64,000 bases of DNA from Lepas anatifera (GCA_034440635.1 JAOTON010002237.1:818501-882500); one strand, 5' to 3'; shown: positions 20,450-30,916, numbered from the stretch's first letter. Made by a program: numbers and translations. Notes: generated by a model not told the origin, from the sequence alone.

Positions 20450-22200
20450 GGGCTGTGTAAAATTAGTACAAATACAAATACAGGAGAACAAACATTTTCA
20501 TTATAACAATTACTTTAAAAACTTGAAAACACCTTTTGAAAACTAAAAGATGAAGAGCAGGCCTTTCACCAGTGCCGTTACATATTCAATAATAGTTAAG
20601 AGGCCTCCAAAAATTTTGCCAAAGATACAAAAATAATTGACAGTTTTCTGATCAATATTTTCAAATAGCAGTAAACCACAATACAAATTTTTCCCCGTAT
20701 CTCCTTTAACTATTAAGCAACTCGGTGACAACCAAAACAAACCCACACCTGGGCCCCGTTTCATAAAAGGCGTAACTTATACTTATAGCGTAGAAGTAGC
20801 ATAATGCAGCGTAGAAAGTGAATAATACACCACAATCTTGTTTCACAAAAAATGCAGCGTAAAATACAACTTCTTGCAAAGTTACGCTGCTCTAAACTAC
20901 GCTGTACTGGAATTCAGCGTAGAATATTGCCAATATTGTTTCATACAGCAGACAACAAGTACGTTGAATATGCAAAACACGCCTGAAAAGCTATGCAAGA
21001 TATAGCAGCGTAACATTTATCAGACAATGAAGCAAAACATGAAAAATATATAATTTCTTATGGAATTCTGAATCTGAAGCAAAATTAGGTAGTGTAGTGA
21101 AGGACAAGAAGAGTCATGAATGTAAAATAAACTTAAATGGAAGTGTGTGCAAGTTTTTCCTTGCACAGTTATAAAGTGCAAGTTAAACATGCCAAATTGA
21201 GCTGATATGTAGAGTTCTATGGCCATTTGGTATGCCAAAAATGATGATAGCTATTGATGCAAATACACAGGAAAGCTGACATTGATTTTTACTTTGACTT
21301 TCTGCCGTTACTGTTATTTTACAATCTAGCGAGGACAGAACCCTAGATAGGCTGACACTGACAAAGTGTTATATGGAGTCTATGGAGGGTAAAAATTCAA
21401 TTTAAGGCATCTGTCACCAACAAAATCCAAGTATCTCTACTGAGGCCTCTGGCGAAAATGATGATATACCTAGGTACCTAAGTACCAGCATCTTGGTCTT
21501 GTTATTCTTCAAAGATGTTTACTCACTATTCCTTTCCCAGTTTCACGAAATTGTAAGGTTCACAGACCTTTCACAGTTCACTCATGATAAGTAAACACAA
21601 TTCACCTAAAATTCTACTGAACTACACTCGCACAACAATACAATAACCTTTTTAGGACCTTCTTGACAGTAACTACCTAAAAAATTAGGTACGGCCAAAA
21701 ACAAATACGTCGTATTTTCATTGCGCCAGCTGATAGTGCGTCTTCCGCCGCAGTATTTGTAAAAGTACATTAGAAACTTAAAAATCGAATAAGAGCAAAT
21801 AGGTACAATAATTTTCATTCAAATAATTTATTGAAAAATATATATGCGGTTTTTCATGTTAATAAAGCAGCTACACGCCATATTTGAAAGGGGTAATTCC
21901 ATTCTAGAATTGAGCGTAATTCACGCCGCATTTGATATCTACGCCGCTTTCGCGTGAATGTCACCGCTCTTTGTGAAACGTGATCCTGAGTACGGCGTAA
22001 CTTTGCAGGTTAATGTGGTGTAAAACACGCCGCATTTCTACAACTTTTATGAAACGGGGCCCTGGTAGGTACCAAGCCAAAATCACTTTAAATAGACAAC
22101 TATTTTGCATGTAGTTACTGGAATCCATCAGAACGAATATCTTAACTGAACAGAATATCAAAGAACTGGTTACTGGAAACGGCAGTCCCCACCAGACTTG
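20450..22200. mobile_element. Copy of the T-interior repeat, split by element H
   Basis: Sequence around GCAACTCGGTGACA (about 20716-20752) and again after 22066 (GGTAGGTACCAAG, then TTTTGCATGTAG) matches 11117-11260 and 30189-30300. The other two copies are continuous where this one is broken. No TAGAGG ends are visible here. Confidence 0.6.
20753..22060. mobile_element. DNA element H, 1308 bp, ends GCCCCGTTTCATAAAA
   Basis: Inverted ends GCCCCGTTTCATAAAA (20753) and TTTTATGAAACGGGGC (ending 22060) with a 5-bp duplication CCTGG (20748-20752, 22061-22065). Paralogous sequences near 11150 and 30225 read through without it. GCAGCGTA/TACGCTGC words recur near both ends. No transposase frame is present; the superfamily is not assigned. 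Confidence 0.8.
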
Positions 22201-22669
22201 TTGAGTGGCGATACGGAGTAAGAGCCAACTCAGAGTCGACTCAAGTTTTAATAGAGCCAGAGTAATGTCAAATCACTTCCAGATTTGGGTTGAGTCAAAT
22301 TTGACTCAACTGGTCAGGCAGTTGAATTGAGTCAGAATCAGAGTCAGCCTCCAAGCTGAGTCAGATTTGAGTTGACAACACTATTTTCTTAACATATCTG
22401 AGCACATGGCTTATATTTTTAAAGCTTTCACGCCTAATTTTCAAGGATTTCATATTTCTATTTGGTAATAAAAGGTAATTAATTATGTTCATATCCACAC
22501 CCATACCAGGATCAGTCATTATAAAACACGAGTTTTGTAAAATATAGTTTCAACAGCACACATTTGCTAATTATTTTTTGTCTTGTCTTAGCAATGGCAT
22601 GCAAAATCATTCAGAAAATTTGTGATTTGGTACAAAATCAGACTTTTCCAATTTTAATGGTGCACATCA
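22201..22669. other. No gene; GAGTCA-rich patch and AT-rich sequence
   Basis: GAGTCA/TGACTC words recur irregularly between about 22215 and 22375. Nothing else is recognisable. Confidence 0.4.
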
Positions 22670-23752
22670 TACCGTACCGTAGATGTTCTGGGTCTTCTTA
22701 AGGCACGCACGGTGCCTGATCTGCCCGGTCTCGTCGAGCTCTGGTCATAAACCTTGCCTGTATTGGCTCGGAGCCTTAAACTTCAGCTCCGCCCAATGTC
22801 TATCTAAATTCGTCTTGAATCCGTTGGCAGTTGTGGCCTGGACGACCCAGTTCGGTGGCCTGTTCCAATCGTCGACAACTCGTATACTATAGAAGTGCCT
22901 ACGAACCCGAGATGTGTCGGCTCGGGGCTTGTCCACTTTGAAGCCATGTCCTCTTGTAGTAGCCACACGTAGGTCTTTGAAAAACTTCTCGCGTGGGATG
23001 TCAATTAGGCCATTCATGATCTTAAACATCATCAGCATGTCACCATGCCTCCTTCGGTACAGTAGAGAGTGTAGCTGGAGATTCCGGAGTCTTTCTTCAT
23101 AGTCCAGGGTCATCAGCGATGGTACGAGCCTCGCTGCCCTGCACTGAACAGCTTCTACCATCAGGATGTTAGCCTTGTTGAAAGGACTCCAGACTTCTTT
23201 GCCATATTCAAGGTGAGGTCGGACGAGAGCTTTGTAGAGAAGGGGGAGCATCATATGATCCAAGTGAATAAACGTGCGCTTGATGGTCCCGAGAATCCTA
23301 CTTGCTTTGGTGACAGCTGAAGCCGCTTGCATTCTAAATTTAAGCTCCTCGTCCACCATGACTCCCAAGTCCCTTTCGACTGACCTAGCATCCAAATTAT
23401 TTTTAAACATCGAATACGATTTCCGCAAGTTGACAGTTCCAAGGTGAAGCACATCACACTTCCCTGCATTGAAAGGAAGGAGCCAGTTACTGGACCAGTC
23501 CTCGAGCTTGTGTAGGTCTGCTTGAAGACTGTCTTCTCCCACAGTTGTGTCAACATTGCTGTAAACCTTAGTGTTGTCAGCAAATAGCTTCACACTAGAT
23601 GAGAGAGCAGTAGGGAGGTCATTCACGAATATAATGAACAATGTTGGGCCCAGCACTGATCCTTGAGGGATCCCACTCTTGACAGGTGCCCATTCAGATA
23701 GTGCCTTGTTGACCCTAACATGCTGCAGTTGGCCAGACAGGAATAACTCAAA
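22670..23752 (-). pseudogene. CR1/L2-type LINE reverse transcriptase, C-terminal fragment with altered catalytic motif
   Basis: Minus-strand frame from 23752 to the stop at 22745. It contains GIPQGSVLGPTLFIIFVNDLP, then FADNTKVYS where FADD is expected, then the LINE C-terminal thumb and tail (LYKALVRPHLEYG, RRRHGDML, VDDWNRPP). The second catalytic Asp is replaced by Asn, so polymerase activity should be lost. The endonuclease and N-terminal RT are missing because the TAGAGG element begins at 23753. The 3' tail runs to about 22670. The last exonuclease-side frame opening (MAPALVPPG) belongs to the inserted repeat, not the enzyme. Confidence 0.88.
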
Positions 23753-24082
23753 TAGAGGTGGGACTTTTTGGTCCTGCAGTCCCGGTGCCGGGACCAGGTT
23801 TGGTCCCGGCGGGACTAAAGCCGGGGCCAAAGGCTAGATGCCGGGACTGTGCCGGGACCAGAGCCAGTCTGGATAAATAAAAATTCATGATAATGGTTTC
23901 CACATTTCATCTAAAACTAAGATAAGAGATAAAATATAACTGTGACTTTCCAGCACATCATTGCCTCCTTGATGCAATATTCCAACTTTATAAGATGAGA
24001 AAAGTATCAATTCAACTAGATGAAAGAGAAAAAATAATGTTGCACACACACAGCACAGAACACAGCTCTCACTAAGTTTCAT
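23753..24082 (+). mobile_element. TAGAGG-ended element T (copy 2), left part
   Basis: TAGAGGTGGGACTTTTTGG at 23753 with GGTCCCG subterminal repeats, following copy 1 to CACTAAGTTTCAT (24070-24082). It then stops at the 3' end of the full-length LINE and resumes at about 30134. It interrupts the older RT fragment. Confidence 0.7.
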
Positions 24083-24177
24083 CACCTTCACCTTCACCTT
24101 GAAGTTGTCGAAATTTAGAGGCCAACTTTGGCCTGCAGGTTTCGTTCTTGACGAGCTCATGGTCATCGTGCGTGTAG

Positions 24178-27042
24178 CTAGTCCTGGTCAGGTATAGTGT
24201 ACCTGATGTGTGCCCAGTGGATGTCCAGTCTGTTCTTGAACTCATTCAGAGATTGTGCACCAACAACTGATGGGGGGAGCCCGTTCCAGTCGTTTATCGC
24301 CCTGCACCCGAAAGCATTGCGTCGGACCCTTGAGACAGCGTTAGGTTTGACGAGCTTCCAAGCATGGCCCCGCGTGCGTGTGTTCGGGTCCATGTGAAAG
24401 AACTGAGCATAGTCTTGATCAATGCCCCTGTGCAGTAGCTGGAAGATCTTCAGCATGTCTCCCCTCCGGCGCCTATAATACAAAGACGGAAGCCTGAGTG
24501 CACGCAGTCTATCTGTGTAATGAGCCTGTCTGAGAGTGGGAACTAGACGTGTGGCACGCCTCTGAACACGCTCGATCAGTTTCTGATCCGCTCTGTTGAA
24601 TGGGCCCCATGATACATTACCGTATTCAACGAGTGGACGGACTAATGCTTTGTAAAGTCTGGGTAGAGTGGTTTGGTCCAGGTTTGCAAATGACCTCCTG
24701 ATGACAGCCAGCAAGCGGGTAGCCTTGGACACTGCTATCGCCGCTTGCTGTCGGAACTTCAGATCGGAGTCCATCACTACACTTAGATCTCTCTCCTCGC
24801 CAGAGCTGGACAGGGGTGCTCCGCTAAGTGTGTACACATGGTTACAGTTAGTGCTGCCAATGTGCAACACGGAACATTTCTCCACATTAAATGGCAACTG
24901 CCACCTAGCGGACCACTCCAGCAGTGAGTCGATGTCCCCCTGCAGCATCTCTCGCGTGACAGAGTCGTTCGCACGGGTGTAGAGTTTGGTGTCGTCTGCG
25001 AATATCTTGACGTTTGATTTCACGTGATCTGGGAGGTCGTTAATATACACCAAAAACAAAACCGGACCGAGCACTGACCCCTGCGGGACACCACTCAAAA
25101 CCGGGAGCCAGTCCGACTCCGACGCACCCACCACCACTCGTTGCCGCCTATCAGTCAGAAACGCTCTGATCCAGTTCAGCACCTTTCCCCGCACTCCGTA
25201 AGCGTACAATTTGTGAAGGAGACGAGCATGGGGCACGGAATCGAAAGCCTTACGAAAATCCATATAGACCGCGTCAATTGCATGGTTAGCCTCCATCGCT
25301 CTGCTCCAGTCGTCCAACATTTCCAGCATCTGCGAGTCACAGGAGCGTTTGGGTCTGAAACCGTGCTGCTCTGGCGACAGCAAATTGTGCAGGGTAAGGT
25401 GCCCGAGTAACTCGTCCCGAATAATGGATTCCATCACCTTGCACGGGATGGCGGTCAGGCTAACTGGGCGGTAATTCCCAGGGCTGTGCTTGTCACCTTT
25501 TTTGTGAATTGGGACGATGGAGCCAAGCTTCCAGTCCTGGGGAACCCTACCACTGTCCAGAGAGCTCCTAAAGAGCTGGGCTAAGGGTATGGCCAAAGTG
25601 TCTCTCGCTTCGAACAGTATACGTGCGTGTACAAGATCGGGTCCAGGTGAGCCGTTCTTTTTCATGCTTGCCAGTTTTAGTGCAACTCTCTGAGGATGAA
25701 TCTCGAGGTCCTCGAGGAACGGCTCCGCACAACGAACGTCGAATGGAGGGATCCGACTGAGATCCTCCACCGTAAACACACTCGCAAAGAACGAATTCAG
25801 GAGCATGGCTTTTTCCTCGTCAGAGGCCTCGAGAACGCCATCCGGGTTTCTTAGGTCTTCGACTTTAGACTTCGTCTTTAAGCGGCTGTTGACGTATTTC
25901 CAAAAGGCTTTGGGGTTTTCTTTTGCATTCAAGGCAAGACGGTGTTCGTGGTTTCGTTGGAGCTGGCGGGTTAGTTTACGAAGTTTTGCAGCGCAGTGTG
26001 CAAAACGACCGCGGTCAATTATGTCCCCCGAGGACCGGAACACTCGCCATAGTTGGTTCTTCCTATTCTTTAACCTGAGCGCTGCGCTGGTCATGTAGAT
26101 GTTTTTTCTGTTGGGCCTAGACCTCATTATCGGGACGCATTCAGCGGTGATAACGCTGAGGGTATTCCTGAAATGGTGATACAGATCCTCTGTGGAAAGA
26201 TCTCGCGAACCCCAGTCAGCGCCTGAAACCATCTGGTTCAGGCTGGGGAAGTCAGCCCGACCAAAGTCAAGTTTCTGCCTAGATGTTCCTCCGACCGACA
26301 GGTAACACCGAATACGGAATCTGAGAGATAGATGGTCGCTCCTACCAAGGCCCGGGCGGTACTCTAGATTAGATAACATCCCTTCCTCATTAGTAAAAAC
26401 CAGGTCAAGAGTGTTCTCCATCTCGCCCAGTCGACTTCTGGTGGCCTCTCGGATATGTTGGAACAAGAAAAAGTCGTGCATTAGGTCCAAAAGCAAGTGA
26501 GATGGGTGTCCCGTGGTTGCCCTAGAAAATTCGCCGACCCAGTCAATCTGGGGGAAGTTAAAATCTCCTGCCAGTAAAAAGTGGGAAGGTTTCAAATTGT
26601 CAATAAGGCTTAATAAGCTCCTGAGCTCAGTCATGCTCTGGAATCCATCGGAACTTGGACTACGATACACGCAGCAAATGACAAGGTAATCTTGCCTGTG
26701 CAGCTGGATTCTGACCAGCAGGTGTTCCTTAAACGCCGCATGTGGGAACGAAACCAGTGCTGCCCTAAGATTTGAGCGGATGTAAATAGCAACACCCCTT
26801 TCACCTCTGCCACCCAGATTAAGTTTATCAGGATCAAAACTTGTGTAAAATTCATAATTCGGAAGTGCCAGCAGAGCGTTTGAGATAGGTATACGTTGTG
26901 CCTTTGGAATCACCTCGGTTAGCAAAATAACATCCGGTTCATTTCCCGCAATATCCATACATAGGTCATCTCGCTTATTCAAAAACTGATCACAGTTAGT
27001 GTAATATATTCTCAGATCGTGTACCGTATGCCTCTGGCCGAG
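24178..27042 (-). CDS. LINE ORF2: APE endonuclease and reverse transcriptase
   Basis: An open frame directly after the ORF1 stop, ending at TAG 24180-24178, about 954 codons. The apurinic-type endonuclease occupies roughly the first 240 residues: LRIYYTNCDQFLNK start, LLTE, VYRSPSSD, GDFNFPQIDW and the RSDHLSLRF motif. The RT follows at about 470-740: YMDFRKAFDSVPHARLL, GVPQGSVLGPVLFLVYINDLP and catalytic FADD in KIFADDTKLY. The C-terminal tail has RRRRGDMLK and NDWNGLPP. All key residues are present. It would nick target DNA and reverse transcribe the element RNA. The frame has no ATG before the endonuclease start; the first in-frame ATG falls inside the endonuclease (DDLCM). Confidence 0.92.
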   Translation of the reverse strand, partial: LGQRHTVHDLRIYYTNCDQFLNKRDDLCMDIAGNEPDVILLTEVIPKAQRIPISNALLALPNYEFYTSFDPDKLNLGGRGERGVAIYIRSNLRAALVSFPHAAFKEHLLVRIQLHRQDYLVICCVYRSPSSDGFQSMTELRSLLSLIDNLKPSHFLLAGDFNFPQIDWVGEFSRATTGHPSHLLLDLMHDFFLFQHIREATRSRLGEMENTLDLVFTNEEGMLSNLEYRPGLGRSDHLSLRFRIRCYLSVGGTSRQKLDFGRADFPSLNQMVSGADWGSRDLSTEDLYHHFRNTLSVITAECVPIMRSRPNRKNIYMTSAALRLKNRKNQLWRVFRSSGDIIDRGRFAHCAAKLRKLTRQLQRNHEHRLALNAKENPKAFWKYVNSRLKTKSKVEDLRNPDGVLEASDEEKAMLLNSFFASVFTVEDLSRIPPFDVRCAEPFLEDLEIHPQRVALKLASMKKNGSPGPDLVHARILFEARDTLAIPLAQLFRSSLDSGRVPQDWKLGSIVPIHKKGDKHSPGNYRPVSLTAIPCKVMESIIRDELLGHLTLHNLLSPEQHGFRPKRSCDSQMLEMLDDWSRAMEANHAIDAVYMDFRKAFDSVPHARLLHKLYAYGVRGKVLNWIRAFLTDRRQRVVVGASESDWLPVLSGVPQGSVLGPVLFLVYINDLPDHVKSNVKIFADDTKLYTRANDSVTREMLQGDIDSLLEWSARWQLPFNVEKCSVLHIGSTNCNHVYTLSGAPLSSSGEERDLSVVMDSDLKFRQQAAIAVSKATRLLAVIRRSFANLDQTTLPRLYKALVRPLVEYGNVSWGPFNRADQKLIERVQRRATRLVPTLRQAHYTDRLRALRLPSLYYRRRRGDMLKIFQLLHRGIDQDYAQFFHMDPNTRTRGHAWKLVKPNAVSRVRRNAFGCRAINDWNGLPPSVVGAQSLNEFKNRLDIHWAHIRYTIPDQD

Positions 27043-29172
27043 TCAATCTCTTCTGGGTGGGTGCTGCTCGAGAGCAACGCCCGAAGTCCCTTGGGGGCGC
27101 CCCCTACTGTCGGAGTTAGCAGCCGGCGCCGCCCTCATGTCACCGTGAGGGGCAACAGCGGCGTCAACAGGAGGGCCCCCAGCGCCAGCAGGAGCCTCCC
27201 GAATGGTCTCTCGAGAGGCGTCATCGACATCCAGTGGTGGGCCCCGAGCGCCATCAGAGGCCACCCTTATATTCTCGTGAGGGGCAACAGTGGAGTTCAC
27301 GGGGGGCCCCCGGGCTCCTCCAGCATCGGCAGAGGCTGCCCGCGAGTTTCCACGACGGGCAACCGTGGCGTCCACGGGTGGGTCCCGGGCGCCCCCGGCG
27401 TTGGCAGAGTCTGTCTGCCGGTTCCTGTGAGGGTCTTCAGCAGAACCCGCTGACAGAGTCTGTGTCCGCGGCACTTCCGGCCCCGCGGCACTTCCAGCCA
27501 TCCCAGACCTGGCTGGAGCAGCCAGCCCCCGGTCGGCCGAAGGATGGGGGGAAGAGGAATTCCTGCCTCCACTCAGTGAGATCACCTTTCCCCTCCTGAT
27601 GACCAGATTGGTCTCGCCTTTGTCCCTGCGCTGTTTGAGTTCGTTCCTCAGGTTCTTCTGTACCTGTCTTTCACTATAGGTGAGGTCGGGAGTGATAAAC
27701 ACCCGGCTCCACGTGGGAGACGACCTCAGCTGTGGTGCATGGCTCAGTATCTCGTGCTTTGTCTCCTCGTTCTCGAGCGTGATCACGAGGAGCCTAGCTT
27801 TCCCTGGTACAGACTTACCAGCCCTGAAGGACCTGGTAGGTTTGCAGTTAAGTCTAAAACACTCCTTAATCAACTCAACAAACAGTCGCATGTCCGCTGT
27901 GGAGCGTTCGAAAAGAGTATCGCCTGGTTGTTCGGGGAGGTTGTGGACCACCAAGTTCCTTGTGCGCTTACTCCTATCGAGGAAACCATCGACAACCTGT
28001 GAGATTTTACGGGCATCCTTTACTGATACATCAGCACCACCGCGATTTGAGCTAGCCAGCTTCTCTTCTACCTGGTGTACCAGTTTATCACATGAGCCTT
28101 TCACTACCTCTGAAAAAGTACGTTTCTGGTTCTGGGTCTCCTGCATGCAGCGCTGCATGAGGAGAGTGCTCTCACGAGTGGCTGCCTTATATTCCTCCAT
28201 GGATGCTGCCACCATCTGCATGTGTACACGGAGAGTGTCTTCCATGTTTACAACCTTCTGAGCCAAGTCACTAACATCACAATTGCTACCCGACAGGGCT
28301 GTGTCAGTCTGTGCACTTGCCAATGTCACACTACAAGCACCTGGCTGGGAAAAATCTGTGCTTGCATCTGTGGAAGTGGGGATGCAGGAGTCACCAACGG
28401 TTTGGACTGCTACCTCCCTCATCAGTGGACGAGTGAACCCCCCAGTTGGGTCATCTGATACCTGGACAGAAGCTTGACACACAGAGGTTTTGTTGTTGAC
28501 CTGTTTGCAAGTGGAGCATATGAAGGCAATGTTCCTGTGTCGTTTCAGTGCATTGTATGCAGGTTTTGTAACAACCTGATACACTGTGTGGTACCATGAG
28601 GAGCAGAGATCACACTGTACACCCTGTTGCCCATCCTTCACCTTTAGCCCACATGTGTTATTGCCTGGGCCTCCCTTACATGTGTCTGATGTAGTTGACA
28701 TGCCAGTTGCAGAGTCAGAGAGAGTTGGGGATACAGCAGTTCCAGCATCGAGAGGCAGAGAGTGAATCGCAGCGGCCACAATGCCTTGACCAAACTGAAA
28801 CTGAGACCCAGAGGACCCAGACTCCTCTTCCCCACTCACACCACTAGAGGCATGTTTGTACACTAGTCTTTGAGTGTGTTGATTGTCAATCTTCAGGTGC
28901 AATCCCTTCACATTTCTATCCCTGGTGGAACCTGATTTCCCGCCTGCATTGTGAGTGCTGCATGCCTTGTCCTGCTCACTCTTAGTGATTTCCCTAGTCA
29001 CATCTAGTATATCAGGAGAAGCTGTAGCAGCACATGCAGATCCAACAGGTGGAACATTGTTAGACTCAGTAGCAAGGCCCTGCTGGCTCTCCCTACGCAC
29101 CTTCTGCACAGGTGACCTAGGTATGGAGGGCATGACCCTGCAATTTAATAAACGATCCGTGCCAGACAACAC
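27043..29172 (-). CDS. LINE ORF1 with PHD finger, coiled coil and RRM-like domain
   Basis: 709 residues from ATG 29172 (a second ATG is at residue 14) to TGA 27045-27043. A PHD-type Cys/His cluster lies at about 165-220 (CDLCSSWYH, then CSTC). A helical, probably coiled-coil stretch lies at about 300-380 (VNMEDTLRVHMQMVAASMEE). An RRM-like fold follows at about 405-500 (RTRNLVVHNLPE) with a basic C-terminal segment typical of LINE ORF1 RNA-binding proteins (ERQVQKNLRNELKQRR). The last 150 residues are low-complexity Ala/Gly/Arg/Pro. PHD fingers in ORF1 are known in CR1-related LINEs. The protein should coat the LINE RNA. It is in the same frame as ORF2, one TGA apart. Confidence 0.88.
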   Translation of the reverse strand: MLSGTDRLLNCRVMPSIPRSPVQKVRRESQQGLATESNNVPPVGSACAATASPDILDVTREITKSEQDKACSTHNAGGKSGSTRDRNVKGLHLKIDNQHTQRLVYKHASSGVSGEEESGSSGSQFQFGQGIVAAAIHSLPLDAGTAVSPTLSDSATGMSTTSDTCKGGPGNNTCGLKVKDGQQGVQCDLCSSWYHTVYQVVTKPAYNALKRHRNIAFICSTCKQVNNKTSVCQASVQVSDDPTGGFTRPLMREVAVQTVGDSCIPTSTDASTDFSQPGACSVTLASAQTDTALSGSNCDVSDLAQKVVNMEDTLRVHMQMVAASMEEYKAATRESTLLMQRCMQETQNQKRTFSEVVKGSCDKLVHQVEEKLASSNRGGADVSVKDARKISQVVDGFLDRSKRTRNLVVHNLPEQPGDTLFERSTADMRLFVELIKECFRLNCKPTRSFRAGKSVPGKARLLVITLENEETKHEILSHAPQLRSSPTWSRVFITPDLTYSERQVQKNLRNELKQRRDKGETNLVIRRGKVISLSGGRNSSSPHPSADRGLAAPARSGMAGSAAGPEVPRTQTLSAGSAEDPHRNRQTDSANAGGARDPPVDATVARRGNSRAASADAGGARGPPVNSTVAPHENIRVASDGARGPPLDVDDASRETIREAPAGAGGPPVDAAVAPHGDMRAAPAANSDSRGRPQGTSGVALEQHPPRRD

Positions 29173-29264
29173 CAGAAACAGTGTTGGTGCCTATATCAAC
29201 ACAACTTCACCACACACATACACTTTTTGATTGCATGCACAGAGGACGCAAATATGCAGAGTGT

Positions 29265-29735
29265 CAAAAAGCTGCAACTGAGAAGGGAAAAAGCTGGCTA
29301 TTGAGGTAGGGCAAAATGTTGAATAGAGGGCAGAATTGATAGAGAAAGGGCAAAGCTGCCTCCGATGGATTGTGTTCACTAAACGCATAAACGCCCAAAT
29401 GCGCAGAAATCTGTGAGACTGCAGAAATCACCTGAATTTACCAAATCGCAAGGACAGTGTGTCACATGTCACCCACAGAAACACTGCAGAAATATCACAC
29501 GGCAAGGAAAATGATGGCTGTTGAGGCAAGGCAATGGTGAATAAAGCGCAGAATTGGTCGAGAAAGTGCAACGCTGCATGCGATGGATTTTGTTCCTAAA
29601 AGCATGAACACCCAAATGCACAGAAATCTGTGAGATCGCAGAAATCGCACTGAATGTACACGAATTCTAAGGACAGTACCTATGTCACACATCACCCGCA
29701 GAAACACCGCAGAAATATCACACGCCACGCACAGA
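29265..29735 (-). promoter_or_regulatory. Two tandem ~225-bp monomers in the LINE 5' region
   Basis: 29281-29501 and 29502-29727 are diverged tandem copies, sharing GGCTRTTGAGG, GCAGAATTG, GATGGATT, GCAGAAATCTGTGAGA and GCAGAAATATCACACG in the same order. They lie upstream of ORF1, where tandem monomers act as promoters in some LINEs. Promoter function is inferred. Further 5', a GC-rich patch (29790-29890) contains a GGCCATTTTT word on the minus strand. Confidence 0.65.
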
Positions 29736-30133
29736 AAATAGTAGAAATGCAGAAACCCCACTCAGTTCACCAAATTACCACTGAAAAAATGGCCGCTACA
29801 GGCCCCCACGGCGCGATCGCGCACGATATGGGTTCCCTACCGCTCGCCCTAATGGTGGCGCGCCGCTTTTTACCGAAAAAGACCGCGATAAATTGAGCTG
29901 TGGATTGTCGAGAAGGTAGGTGGTATATGATGTGAATGTGCCGGTTTTAGAAGAACAATGCGTGAGTAGAATACCCTTGTGTTGTTCTATGTAGTCAGTG
30001 ACCTAAACGCAAGATCTGTGTGTGGTAGTCACTAGTCACATGATGCTTGTGTATGTCTCTTGATATTCCCTAGGAGCTCGTCAAGACACGTCCGCCTGCC
30101 ACGAAATCTCGGAGAAGACTCCAATTCATTCAT

Positions 30134-30916
30134 TTTTTGGAAACTAAATTTTCAGATGTAATTCCTTTTTCTTCACTTAATTATAAAGCAACTCAGTGAC
30201 ACAACCAAAATACAACCCAAAAATGGTGGGTACTGGGGTCAAAATCACTTTGAATTGAAGAAAAAAACGTTTTTTGCATATAGATACTGGAAGGCATAAA
30301 AACAAAAGCTCGATTGAAAAAATAATTCTGGAATTGGCGATTGGAAATGGCCGTCCCTACCAACCCCACTGTTTCAATTGCCTTCTCTCTCTAAAAAAAA
30401 ATACTCAACAGTATTTCAAATTACCTACGTCTGTGCATTATGTCGCGAATAAATCCTGAATGGCTTCAATTTCTTCACCAACATTCAACTATCGCACCAC
30501 GCTTCGTTGTCGTAGACATTAGACAACAAGAAGAATAATAAAGATAAAAAACAAGTGCGCGCCACTACTGTCTTTGAAGAAAAATTCAACAAAGCAGAAG
30601 CACAAGCCTTAGGAGACTCAAGGCTAAAAAGTATTAAAAACCATGTGATAATTCAGCAAACTTTTCGCTTATTATCTTACTAAACGTGATAATGTACTAT
30701 TTGTCTTAAGTGCGCCGTCTGCGGCTGCTGTCAAAATTTTTTGTCTATTAAAAGCAAATATTGTTATTGGTATTGAAAATTAAAAATTTGATTTGTTTAA
30801 AATATATGTAAGCAGTTTTAACACGAATCAAAAAAACAGTTTTTAGCCACTAGCTTTGCAACAGACCTACGCTTGGCCTCCATATTTGGAAATCCATACA
30901 CGGACATAAGCCCTAT
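30134..30916 (+). mobile_element. Element T (copy 2), right part, truncated
   Basis: Resumes the T interior after the LINE: GATGTAATTCC, GCAACTCAGTGACAC, CTGTCTTTGAAGAAAA and CTTGGCCTCCATATTTGGAAA match 11093-11750. It ends at about 30916 where the THAP block starts, so its right TAGAGG end is missing. Confidence 0.75.

Larger units (their letters stand above)
24083..30128 (-). mobile_element. Full-length CR1-like LINE, about 6.05 kb
   Basis: A complete element on the minus strand: 5' region with two tandem monomers (about 29735-29265), ORF1 (29172-27043), ORF2 (27042-24178) and a short 3' tail ending in GGTGAAGGTGAAGGTGA. TTCAT occurs on both sides (24078-24082 and 30129-30133) as a probable target duplication, and the flanks join into the continuous T sequence seen at about 11080. 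Neither ORF shows a frameshift. Both ORFs appear whole, so this may be a recently active copy. Confidence 0.85.

Noticed and set aside
24197..28477. Plus-strand ORFs of 60-190 codons over the LINE
   Set aside because: Antisense shadows of ORF1 and ORF2; no recognisable domains.
24146..30086. 13-bp inverted match TCTTGACGAGCTC near both ends of the LINE (24146-24158 and 30074-30086)
   Set aside because: Interesting in position, but a single short match in a 6-kb element can occur by chance and LINEs do not use terminal inverted repeats.
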